Assembly (NCBI RefSeq): GCF_003047295.1
Contig: NZ_PZYZ01000008.1
Location: 179,894 to 243,893 of the forward strand
DNA length: 64,000 bases
Direction of reading: 5' to 3'
Source of the DNA: Nocardioides sediminis
GTDB taxonomy: Bacteria; Actinomycetota; Actinomycetes; Propionibacteriales; Nocardioidaceae
The position numbers and the translations under genes were made by a program. Below are positions 16,739 through 24,089 of this stretch, piece by piece. Each line of letters begins with the position of its first letter. Positions within the stretch are counted from its first letter, which is position 1. The notes beneath the pieces are model-generated. The model made no database searches. It saw only the letters and a list, made by a program, of their open reading frames with translations, and had not been told where the DNA came from.

Positions 16739-17679
16739 CGATGTCAAGCACAACACTCCTCTTGCTCGGTGCCGCGCTTCTATTCACGGCAATCACGTTG
16801 TCCCTTTCCCTTATCGGCGTGGCGACCAGTGAGCGCCGTGGCGTGGCCCGGTCAGTGGCGGCCATCAAGGCTCTGGACTCGGCACCCAGCAGCTTGAAGG
16901 ACGAACTGGAGCGACCGTTCGCCGAGCGCATCCTTGGGCCGCTCGGCGACAGGCTCGTCAACACCGGGCGTCGGCTGGCGCGCGCCGACACGGCTCAGAA
17001 GCTTCAGTACCGGCTCGACATCGCCGGCAACCCGCCAGCCTGGGACGTCAATCGCCTCATCGGGCTCAAAGTCCTCGGCCTAGCCGTGCTTGGATTACTT
17101 GGCTTCCTCTACCTCCTCGGCTTCGGGTGGCCCCTCTATCGCGTCGTGGTAGCCACCGCGCTGCTGTCGGCGTTCGGTTACGTGTTACCCAACATCCTGC
17201 TCTACAACGCCGGGCAGAAGCGCGAGACGATCATGCGGAACGCCCTTCCGGACGCCATCGACCTGCTCACCGTCTCGGTCGAGGCAGGTCTGGGCTTCGA
17301 CGCGGCGGTGGCACGGGTCGCTCGCAACACGAGTGGCCCGCTTGCCCAGGAGTTTGCGCGTCTGCTCCAGGAGATGCAGATCGGGGTGGGACGCCCCGAG
17401 GCGATGCGAGCCGTGGCGGAGAGAACGTCTCTGGCAGACCTCAAGTCCTTCTGTCTCGCGATGGTGCAAGCGGACGCCCTCGGCATTCCCATCGGACGTG
17501 TACTGCGGATCCAGAGCCACGAGATGCGCACCAAGCGACGGCAGCGCGCTGAGGAGAAGGCGCAGCAGGTGCCCGTGAGGATGATGATCCCGCTGGTGCT
17601 CTTCATTCTTCCCTCCCTCTTCCTCGTAATCCTGGGGCCCGCAGGCATCCAGATCGTCGAGATGTTCAGCAAGACGTGA
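16735..17679 (+). CDS. tadC: TadC-like pilus assembly platform protein
   Basis: A 314-residue type II secretion F domain protein and the expected partner of TadB. It has a transmembrane helix at residues 5-27, two more near 105-145 (with a YVLPNILLYNAGQKR turn), the conserved cytoplasmic segment LPDAIDLLTVSVEAGLGFDAA, and a final helix with PLVLFILPSLFLVILGPAG. The GTG start overlaps the stop of the vWA-TadB gene, and the gene's own stop overlaps the histidine kinase start. Codon choice is less GC-biased than in cpaB-cpaF. Confidence 0.89.
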   Translation: MTMSSTTLLLLGAALLFTAITLSLSLIGVATSERRGVARSVAAIKALDSAPSSLKDELERPFAERILGPLGDRLVNTGRRLARADTAQKLQYRLDIAGNPPAWDVNRLIGLKVLGLAVLGLLGFLYLLGFGWPLYRVVVATALLSAFGYVLPNILLYNAGQKRETIMRNALPDAIDLLTVSVEAGLGFDAAVARVARNTSGPLAQEFARLLQEMQIGVGRPEAMRAVAERTSLADLKSFCLAMVQADALGIPIGRVLRIQSHEMRTKRRQRAEEKAQQVPVRMMIPLVLFILPSLFLVILGPAGIQIVEMFSKT

Positions 17680-19256
17680 TGCGCTCGCGGGCGCACGCGG
17701 AGGGAGGTGCTAAAGCTCCCTCGCTCACCCCCTGGCGGGTCACGACGGCGGCTCGTGCCTTCGCGCTGGCCCTCGTCGTCGGCACGCTGCTCGGCGAGGA
17801 GTCCGCTACCGAATCCGCGCCGTTGTTGGCCGCGCTCGTCGTAATCGCAGCGGTGTCCTCGGCGCTGGAGTGGAACGCTCCCGCACACAGTCGTCCGTGG
17901 ATCCCGGTCGGCGAGGCGTTCCTCGTCGCCGTCCTGCTGGCCAGCGGGCCTCTCCAGCCGAGCTTGCTCCTCTACGTGGCCATTCCGCCGATCGTCGCTG
18001 GCGTTCGGCACGGGTGGGTAACCACGGTCAATGCCGGCTTCGTCACCGGTGTCACCACGATATGCACGTTGACTGTGATGCCTGACAGCGGCGCAACGCG
18101 CGAGCGCATCCTGGAAGCGGCACCGTGGATCGTCACTGGGATCGGCGTCGGACTGTTGGCCAGCTGGCAGTCCCGCTCGATGCGTGATCTGGAGACACGC
18201 CAAGCACCGTTTGCCGCTGCGAACCAGCTCGTTTCGCAGCTACATGGCATGGCGAGCCGCGGCACGGTCGGCTTGGACAGCGCGCAGCTGGCCGCCGAGC
18301 TCGAGACTGCTCTCCGCACCGAGACCGGGGCAACTCGCTCAGCCGTCTTCATCCACGGTCCCAGCCCTCAACCAGAGCTGTTGTCGTCGCACGCGGGCGA
18401 CGACTTGATGCCCACGGCACCGGGTTCGCATGCCTCTCCCGATCCGGCCGTGCTGACAGTCTGGTTGCACGGGGGCGCGCACCGTCTAGGCTCCGCCGTC
18501 TTGGTGCGGGACGCCGGCTGGACCGACGAGCTCCGCGCCCGTGCCCGAACTGTGGCTGACGAATTCGTCCTGCGACTGGACACGGCCTTGCTGTTCGACG
18601 ACGTCCGCCTGATGGCAACAGCAGAGGAGCGCAACCGGATCGCGCGCGAGATGCACGACGGCGTGGCACAGGAGGTCGTCGCACTGGGCTACATCGTCGA
18701 CGAGATCGAATCGGCTTCCGACCAGCCAGAGACCCGCGAGTTGGCCGCCACGTTGCGAGCGGAGATCAGTCGGGTGGTGACCGAGCTGCGGTTCTCCATC
18801 TTTGACCTGCGCCACCAGGTGACCGATCACCGGCTGTCGGGGGCCCTCGCCGAGTACGTGCGCGAGGTGTCGCACGGCACCGACCTCCGGGTGCACCTCC
18901 TGCTGGACGAGTCCGGACCCGTCCTTTCGTCGCGCATGGAGTCCGAGCTCCTGCGCGTCGCACAGGAGGGCATCAACAACGTCCGTCGCCACGCACGCGC
19001 CCGCAACCTCTGGGTCACCCTGGTGTCAGACGGATCATGCGTCCGGCTCGAGATCGAGGACGACGGCATCGGCAACGCGCTCCCCAAAGACCGGCACTGG
19101 GGCCTCCAGACGATGAGGGAGCGAGCGGACGCCATCGGCGCCGACCTCGACATCTCGCCCCGTGACGACGGAGGCACCGTCGTCAGGCTCCAAACCCGGC
19201 AGCCCACTCTGACCGAAGGGAAGCGCTCACATGAGCACCACAGTCCTGCTCGTTGA
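17676..19256 (+). CDS. Membrane sensor histidine kinase (NarL-partner type) in the tad operon
   Basis: A 526-residue sensor kinase. About five or six hydrophobic segments fill residues 25-165, followed by a GAF-like region (about 195-310). The HisKA_3 dimerisation box is RIAREMHDGVAQEV with the phosphoacceptor H327. The HATPase domain follows (EGINNVRRHARA, EIEDDGIGNA, GLQTMRERADAIGA). The stimulus is unknown; the membrane part has no large outer loop. The GTG start overlaps the tadC stop, so it is co-translated with the pilus genes, and its 3' end overlaps the response regulator by 26 bp. Confidence 0.9.
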   Translation: MMRSRAHAEGGAKAPSLTPWRVTTAARAFALALVVGTLLGEESATESAPLLAALVVIAAVSSALEWNAPAHSRPWIPVGEAFLVAVLLASGPLQPSLLLYVAIPPIVAGVRHGWVTTVNAGFVTGVTTICTLTVMPDSGATRERILEAAPWIVTGIGVGLLASWQSRSMRDLETRQAPFAAANQLVSQLHGMASRGTVGLDSAQLAAELETALRTETGATRSAVFIHGPSPQPELLSSHAGDDLMPTAPGSHASPDPAVLTVWLHGGAHRLGSAVLVRDAGWTDELRARARTVADEFVLRLDTALLFDDVRLMATAEERNRIAREMHDGVAQEVVALGYIVDEIESASDQPETRELAATLRAEISRVVTELRFSIFDLRHQVTDHRLSGALAEYVREVSHGTDLRVHLLLDESGPVLSSRMESELLRVAQEGINNVRRHARARNLWVTLVSDGSCVRLEIEDDGIGNALPKDRHWGLQTMRERADAIGADLDISPRDDGGTVVRLQTRQPTLTEGKRSHEHHSPAR

Positions 19257-19878
19257 CGACCACGAGCTGATCCGGCAAGGGCTGGCTCGGGCATTCGAAC
19301 GCGACCAGGACATGGAGGTCGTCGGCCAGGCCGGCAACGTGGCCGAGGCCGTCGAGGCGTACGGCGAGCTGGCGCCCGACGTCGTCGTCACCGACCTCCA
19401 GCTCCCCGACGGGCATGGCCTCGACATCGTGCGGTCGGTCCGCCAAATCAGCGACACCGCGGGCGTCGTCGTCCTCACGATGCACGCGGGCGACGACCAG
19501 ATCTTCGCCGCCATGGAGGCCGGTGCCTCGGGCTTCGTCGGCAAGGACAGCAGGGCCGCCGAGGTCATCAGCGCCGCCAAGCACGCCGCAGTGGCTCCCC
19601 GGACGTTCCTGTGCGCCGGCCTCAGCGCCGCCATGATGCGGCGTGCCACCGCACCCGCGACCCCACGGCTTTCTGGTCGCGAGGAGGAGGTCCTCAGCCT
19701 CTTGGCCGATGGCCTCGGCACCGGCGAGATCGCTGGACGGCTCTACATGAGCGAGTCCACGGCCAAGACCCACATCACCCACATCTATCAGAAGCTGGGC
19801 GCCGCCAACCGGGCACAAGCCCTGGTGACCGCCATGCGGATGGGCCTGCTCGACCACCTTGCCCCGCAACGCTTCTGA
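19231..19878 (+). CDS. LuxR/NarL-type response regulator in the tad operon
   Basis: A 215-residue regulator. The receiver domain (1-120) has D9-D10, the phosphoacceptor D55 in VVVTDLQLPDGHG, and a conserved Lys in GFVGKDS. The LuxR helix-turn-helix (about 148-212) starts LSGREEEVLSLLADG, with TAKTHITHIYQKLG as recognition region. It is almost certainly phosphorylated by the kinase encoded just upstream. A strong hairpin 25 bp after the stop ends the transcript. The two Flp pilin genes just downstream are natural targets. Confidence 0.92.
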   Translation: MSTTVLLVDDHELIRQGLARAFERDQDMEVVGQAGNVAEAVEAYGELAPDVVVTDLQLPDGHGLDIVRSVRQISDTAGVVVLTMHAGDDQIFAAMEAGASGFVGKDSRAAEVISAAKHAAVAPRTFLCAGLSAAMMRRATAPATPRLSGREEEVLSLLADGLGTGEIAGRLYMSESTAKTHITHIYQKLGAANRAQALVTAMRMGLLDHLAPQRF

Positions 19879-19902
19879 CGTTCCCCGTCACCCGCGCGGC
19901 CG

Positions 19903-19931
19903 ACGTCCGGCCCTCACTGGGGGCCGGACGT
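19903..19931 (+). terminator. Terminator of the tad operon
   Basis: Inverted repeat ACGTCCGGCCC / GGGCCGGACGT (11 bp, 7-nt loop) starting 25 bp after the response regulator stop, followed by TCGATCGTTT. The T-run is weak, as is usual in high-GC actinobacteria. Confidence 0.7.
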
Positions 19932-20152
19932 TCGATCGTTTCAGCGCTCAATGGCTCAAGGGGAGGTCTGCCTTCCTGCCGGGCCATCCGGGGCGGGCGA
20001 GGGGGTGGTGGGCATCTAGTCACAAGGAACTAACCACCTAAGGCCGATCACCCGATCCGTCCAGGCGCCGATCCGACGAAGATTCTTCATGACGGGTCCA
20101 CATGGGGCTCGACACAATCGGACCCAACTTCTTCGAACCAGGGGTAAACATC

Positions 20153-20329
20153 ATGATCCAGTTCCTCACCCTCATGCTCTCCGCTCGTCGCGACGAGGAG
20201 AAGGGCGCCACCGCCGTCGAGTACGGCCTGATGGTCGCGCTGATCGCCGTCGCCATCATCGTTACCGTGGGCGCCCTCGGCACCGGCCTTGACGGCATGT
20301 TCCAGGGAGTCGTCGACGCTCTTCCGTGA
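20153..20329 (+). CDS. flp: Flp-type IVc major pilin
   Basis: A 58-residue prepilin. The leader MIQFLTLMLSARRDEEKG ends at a G/ATAVEYGL processing site with Glu at +5 and Tyr at +6, the Flp signature. A 20-residue hydrophobic stem follows, then a short tail. The ATG at 20153 has AGGGG upstream. Extending to an ATG 51 nt earlier would add residues unlike a Flp leader. The gene is separated from the assembly operon by a terminator and about 220 bp, which allows the higher expression a structural subunit needs. Confidence 0.92.
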   Translation: MIQFLTLMLSARRDEEKGATAVEYGLMVALIAVAIIVTVGALGTGLDGMFQGVVDALP

Positions 20330-20409
20330 TCCGCGATCACCAGGGGCCGGCGTCGCGATCTGCGGCGCCGGCCTTCGCGTTCTACTTCAACGACGGAGAC
20401 GAGACCTCG

Positions 20410-20556
20410 ATGCGAGCTTCAAGGGAAGAGGCCGGCGCAACCTCGACCGAGTACGCCATCATGTGCACGATGATCGCCGGCTTCATCGCCGGGTCCGTTG
20501 CCATCTTCGGCAACGAGGTGGCAGCACTCTTCGCTCCAGCGATGGCCGGGCTCTGA
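20410..20556 (+). CDS. Second small Flp/TadE-like pilin
   Basis: A 48-residue peptide. A 9-residue leader (MRASREEAG) ends at a G/ATSTEYAIM processing site, again with Glu at +5 and Tyr at +6. The hydrophobic helix (MIAGFIAGSVAIFG) and a short amphipathic tail follow. It could be a minor pilin or belong to the DUF4244-type small proteins found in actinobacterial tad loci. GGAGACGAG precedes the ATG as a likely ribosome-binding site. It lies 80 bp after flp and is antisense to the end of the reading frame at 20419-20874. Confidence 0.75.
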   Translation: MRASREEAGATSTEYAIMCTMIAGFIAGSVAIFGNEVAALFAPAMAGL

Positions 20557-20874
20557 ACCCGGCCAGCGCCACGCGCTCGAGCATCGTCGGATGACTCCCC
20601 TACCACCGTCGTGACCACGCCGGTGGAGTGGGATCCGCAATCGATCGCAGCGCCACGTGCACTGCACCTCCACGAAGGCCACCGGGTCCCCGGTGGCCTT
20701 CAGCGCGTCCACGTACGCCCGCGACTCGATCTGCTGGCTGATCCCGGACTGCGCCAAGCTCGACAGCAAGGTTCCGAAGGTCAGGACCGCCAGCACGATC
20801 GTGAGGACCACGAAGGCCAGACCCGCCGAGGCGGCGACCGTCGCGGCCGTACGTCGCTCCCTCCAGCCCGTCAC
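20419..20874 (-). CDS. Small one-helix membrane protein, C-terminus uncertain
   Basis: A 151-residue frame starting at a GTG that overlaps the stop of the upstream metallopeptidase-like gene (GTGA). Residues 1-11 are basic (VTGWRERRTAA), then there is one transmembrane helix at about 14-38 (LAFVVLTIVLAVLTFGTLLSSL), then a short soluble part to about residue 75. From there on the sequence is rich in Cys, Trp, Arg and Gly and does not look protein-coding. It also runs antisense to the second pilin gene. I think the gene is real in its first half, and a frameshift or natural read-through may account for the rest. Function unknown. Confidence 0.45.
   Translation of the reverse strand: MTGWRERRTAATVAASAGLAFVVLTIVLAVLTFGTLLSSLAQSGISQQIESRAYVDALKATGDPVAFVEVQCTWRCDRLRIPLHRRGHDGGRGVIRRCSSAWRWPGSEPGHRWSEECCHLVAEDGNGPGDEAGDHRAHDGVLGRGCAGLFP
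20674..20701. terminator. Perfect 12-bp hairpin between convergent genes
   Basis: GAAGGCCACCGG / CCGGTGGCCTTC with a 4-nt loop. It lies 118 bp after the second pilin stop, where it could end the flp transcript, but also inside the minus-strand frame at 20419-20874, near its residues 58-67. It has no T-run on either side. Confidence 0.5.
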
Positions 20875-22115
20875 GACGCCAACGACGCCAGCCGATCCCG
20901 CCACCACTTGACCAACGCGTCGACCGTGACGTCGTGGCGCTTCAGAGCGGCTGCCACCGGGGTCCCGTCCGAAGCTCGCCGGTAGACGTCGACCAGCGCC
21001 CGCTCACCGATCTCGTTGGCCAGCGTGTCGCAGGCCAGCCACGCGAGCTCATAGGCGGCCTCGAGGTCGGCGGCACGGGTGTCGAACTCCGTAGTCCCCG
21101 GCAATCGGCGCGGCACACCGTCGCGCCGGACAAGGTCGATGGCCCGTCCGGCGGTGGTCGTCAGCGGTAGCCGCACGTCGCGCAGGGCCACGTAGTCGGC
21201 GAAGCCCTCCAGCAGCCACAGGTCGACGACGCCGGTCGCGGCGTCCGTCGCGACGTGCACCAGCTCGTGGCTCATCACCACCTGGGCCCCGGCGCCCCGG
21301 AGTCCGCGCGTGACGTCCGGGTTGACGAAGACGTGCACGGGCGCGTCCGGCGATTCCGTCCCGTCGGCAGTTGTGGTCACGGCCGCGATGCCGCCGTACG
21401 TCCCCTCGACGGCACCGAGGCTCGCATCGAGCGCTGCCGCCGACGCGGGCACCTCGACGACCGCCGACGGACGCCAGCCAGGGAGCACCCTGCGCACGAC
21501 GTCGGCGCCGCGAGCAACGCGGCGCGCGTAGGTCGCGACCTCGCGATCCGCAGCCGGCCTCGATGCCGACACCATCACGAGCGCCTGCTCCGTGCGTCGT
21601 ACCTCCAGCGGCCCCTGCAGCCACAACGGCTCGAGGCCGTCGGCCCCACCGAACCGTCGAATAGCAGTGTCGTCGCCGTCAGCGACGAAGGTCACCGCTA
21701 CCTCCGTGCTCGCCGGCTCCCGGTCGAAGCCCGCGAAGCCCCAGGTCATCGCCACCTCCGCGGTCCAGGAGCCGTCCGGCGCGACGGCGCCCGTCTCGTC
21801 GACGTAGCGCGCCGAGAATTCGACGACGTCGAGGGCCTCGGCGTTGCCCGCCACCGCGCCGAGCAGGTCGACCGCGACCGGGTCGTCCGCCGGCGCAAGG
21901 GCCCGCGCCGCGTCGGCGTCGCGCGACTCGACGGCCTCCTCCAGCAGGTGGAGCGTCGCGGCCGCAGCCCCCGGGCGAGGGCCACCGGCGGCTGGTGCGC
22001 CGGGAGTGGCACGGTGCGTCTCATCGCCCGAGCCCACGACCAGCGCGAGGACGACCACCAGCCCCACGAACGACGAAAGACCGGCCACCCACCAACGTGG
22101 GCGACCGGTCCTCAA
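20871..22115 (-). CDS. Membrane-anchored gluzincin-like (MA) metallopeptidase homologue
   Basis: A 414-residue protein. One N-terminal helix (residues 9-28) anchors it outside the membrane. Residues 45-190 look like a domain related to secreted ligand-binding modules. Residues 200-400 contain a probable zinc site: SHELVHVATDA (HExxH form) followed by WLLEGFADYVAL, with the third ligand Glu in EGFADY, as in peptidase MA-like proteins. The best start is a TTG 10 bp after the upstream stop; a GTG nine codons later is the alternative. It is co-transcribed with the NlpC/P60 gene, so cell-envelope proteolysis is a reasonable inference. Confidence 0.8.
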   Translation of the reverse strand: MRTGRPRWWVAGLSSFVGLVVVLALVVGSGDETHRATPGAPAAGGPRPGAAAATLHLLEEAVESRDADAARALAPADDPVAVDLLGAVAGNAEALDVVEFSARYVDETGAVAPDGSWTAEVAMTWGFAGFDREPASTEVAVTFVADGDDTAIRRFGGADGLEPLWLQGPLEVRRTEQALVMVSASRPAADREVATYARRVARGADVVRRVLPGWRPSAVVEVPASAAALDASLGAVEGTYGGIAAVTTTADGTESPDAPVHVFVNPDVTRGLRGAGAQVVMSHELVHVATDAATGVVDLWLLEGFADYVALRDVRLPLTTTAGRAIDLVRRDGVPRRLPGTTEFDTRAADLEAAYELAWLACDTLANEIGERALVDVYRRASDGTPVAAALKRHDVTVDALVKWWRDRLASLAS

Positions 22116-22125
22116 GGTCGGGCGA

Positions 22126-23133
22126 TCAGCCAGGGCGGACCGCGCCGACGTACGGCATCGAGTAGAGGCCGGTCACCTGGACGCCGGTGCTCGGGTTGGC
22201 CGCGTGCACGATCATCCCGTTGCCGATGTACATGCCGACGTGGCTGATCGGGCTGTAGTAGAAGACGAGGTCGCCGGGCTGCAGGGCGCTCGCGGCGACG
22301 CGGGCGCCCGAGCCGTACTGGGCGCTCGACGAGTGCGGGAGGCCAACGCCGGCCGCACCCCACGCGCGCATGGTGAGGCCGGAGCAGTCGAAGGCGTTGT
22401 CGCCGGTCGCGCCGTAGACGTAGGCGTCGCCGACCTGCGCCATGGCATAGCTCACGGCGGCGGCGGCGCGGCCCGAGGCGGGGACGGAGGCCGGCATGCG
22501 GGTGGTGGTCGAGCGGGACGTCGCCGAACGGGAGGCGGACTCGAGGCGCTCGCGCTCCTCCTCCTCGAGGCTGGCGAGGAGGTCCTTGGCCTCGGCGAGC
22601 TTGGACTCGACGGCCTCCTTCTCCTCGGCGAGCTGCTCCGTCGTCTCGGCGATCTCCGCGGCGCGCTCGGCGGTGGCCTCCTCACGCAAGGTGAGGGCCT
22701 CGACCTCGGTCGAGTAGTCGGCGAAGAGGGTGTCCTGCAGCTGGCTGAAGGACGACATCGTGGTCAGCTGGCCGAGGAACGCGGCCGGGTCGTCGGCGAC
22801 GACGACCTGCCCGACGGTGGAGATGCTCTCCCCCTCGTACTGGCGGCGGACCGAGTCGGTGACCTGCTCGCGCACGGCCTCGAGACGGACGTCCTGACGA
22901 CGCTCGTCGGCGCGCAGGGACTTGAGCTCGTCACGCAGTGCCGTGAGGTCGAGCTTGGCGTCGTTGTAGCGCTCCTGCGCCTGCTCGGCCTCGTGGTAGA
23001 GACGGTCGACGCGCTCCTCGACATCGGAGATGTCGGGATCGGCGTTGGCCGGGGAGGCGGGGACGAATCCGATGGCGGCGATCGCCGTGATTCCGAGCAG
23101 GGCGCTGCCGAGTCGCTTCCGGTCGTGCGTCAC
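22126..23133 (-). CDS. NlpC/P60 peptidoglycan endopeptidase with coiled-coil N-terminus
   Basis: A 335-residue secreted hydrolase (344 if a GTG 27 nt further upstream is used). A signal peptide (THDRKRLG, then a hydrophobic core ending SPANA) is followed by a coiled coil of about 170 residues rich in Glu, Arg, Leu and Ala. A linker leads to a C-terminal NlpC/P60 domain with catalytic Cys in NAFDCSGLT, His in SPISHVGMYIGNG and a final His in MIVHAANP. RipA/RipC-type enzymes of this form cut peptide stems during septum splitting, and coiled coils usually mediate regulation by FtsEX. It corresponds to Rv2190c. GGAGG lies 11 nt before the chosen GTG. Confidence 0.88.
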   Translation of the reverse strand: MTHDRKRLGSALLGITAIAAIGFVPASPANADPDISDVEERVDRLYHEAEQAQERYNDAKLDLTALRDELKSLRADERRQDVRLEAVREQVTDSVRRQYEGESISTVGQVVVADDPAAFLGQLTTMSSFSQLQDTLFADYSTEVEALTLREEATAERAAEIAETTEQLAEEKEAVESKLAEAKDLLASLEEEERERLESASRSATSRSTTTRMPASVPASGRAAAAVSYAMAQVGDAYVYGATGDNAFDCSGLTMRAWGAAGVGLPHSSSAQYGSGARVAASALQPGDLVFYYSPISHVGMYIGNGMIVHAANPSTGVQVTGLYSMPYVGAVRPG

Positions 23134-23442
23134 GAGGCGGGGGTCCTCCGTTGTCGTCACGTCTACCGGGTGAGCTGACGGGTTCGGGCAACGACATGCC
23201 CTACGACCCCTCCACAGCCGTGGCTGCCTCGAGGCCGATTCACCCCAGGTGGGGAAGTGGTTCCCCGGCTCCTGCCACCCCCGGCTCGCACCGGCGGTGT
23301 GTGGATTCGACGCGGTGTGCGCATGAACCCGAGTGGTCCACTGCCACGCACACCAGCGGACACTCTAGACCCGGCCACCAGCGTCGACCAATCCCTGGTC
23401 CACAGAGATGAAACGTGTCGCGGGAGTGACGCCGGTCACACC

Positions 23443-23649
23443 TCAGGCCGACTCGACCACCGGTCCCGGCACGGGCTCGACCAGGCGCAACGGCGGCACC
23501 AGGCCGCTCTGGGCGAGCACGTCGAGGGCCTCGCGCTCGTCGTCGTCCAGCGTCAGCTCGGGAGGGGGACCCAGCAGCACGGTCACCACGCAGTCGTGGC
23601 AGGCCAGGCCGCGGACCACACAGGAGTCACAGTCGATGCGTGTCGTCAT
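23443..23649 (-). CDS. Small Cys-rich conserved actinobacterial protein
   Basis: A 68-residue protein of unknown function. The N-terminal half has CDSCVVRGLACHDCVV, four cysteines in two CxxC-like pairs that could bind zinc or an iron-sulfur cluster. The second half is an acidic helical segment (LDDDEREALDVLAQSGLVPPLR). The ATG at 23649 has a CAGCGT hexamer 7 nt upstream. The spacer of about 280 bp between this gene and the NlpC/P60 start shows no other feature that I can support. Confidence 0.72.
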   Translation of the reverse strand: MTTRIDCDSCVVRGLACHDCVVTVLLGPPPELTLDDDEREALDVLAQSGLVPPLRLVEPVPGPVVESA

Positions 23650-23721
23650 GGCGCGCACGCTGACAGGCGCCACCGACAACGCGGTCCGACGGCGAGTCGG
23701 ACCGCGTGTCGCGCGTGCTCA

Positions 23722-23979
23722 TCAGCCGTGCTGGTGCGGGTCCACGCCGGCCTCGTTGCGGGCCACGACCTCGATCGCGTCGTCTCGTCCGCACCAGCGA
23801 CACGACACGGACTCGACGTCCTCGCCGCGCACGGTCTCCTCCTCCACCACGTGGTCGCCGGCGAGGTCGAAGTGCCAGAACTCCGTCGTACGCCGGGTGC
23901 GGGTGACGTCGAAGCGCGTCAGGTTGCCGCAGCCCCCGCATCGCCAGCGGTGCGTAGCGTCGGGAATCTGTGCGGGCAC
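23722..23979 (-). CDS. Zinc-ribbon-like hypothetical protein
   Basis: An 85-residue protein. Two Cys pairs, WRCGGCGNL near residue 14 and VSCRWCGRDDAI near residue 60, frame a beta-rich middle (TTEFWHFDLAGDHVVEEE), the layout of a zinc ribbon. The tail carries His residues (DPHQHG). The GTG start has GGAGG with a 4-nt spacer. Function unknown. It is divergent from the DnaQ-like gene. Confidence 0.72.
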   Translation of the reverse strand: MPAQIPDATHRWRCGGCGNLTRFDVTRTRRTTEFWHFDLAGDHVVEEETVRGEDVESVSCRWCGRDDAIEVVARNEAGVDPHQHG

Positions 23980-24076
23980 GGTGCCTCCATCGGGTCGGAC
24001 GGTCGAGATCGGTCCGCAGCAGCGTAGTGACCGACGCGCGGGGCGCGTCCTCCCGTCCGTTGTCGGTGCCGCGATC

Positions 24077-24082
24077 TAGCGT
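24077..24082 (+). promoter_or_regulatory. Leaderless -10 box for the DnaQ-GIY-YIG gene
   Basis: TAGCGT, 7 nt before the ATG at 24090. It fixes the start 120 nt inside the longer open frame. Confidence 0.6.
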
Positions 24083-24089
24083 CCGCACC

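Noticed and set aside
22452..22685. Possible repeat or CRISPR-like pattern in GAGG-rich DNA
   Set aside because: It is the codon pattern of the Glu/Arg/Ala coiled coil in the NlpC/P60 protein; no direct repeat with spacers.
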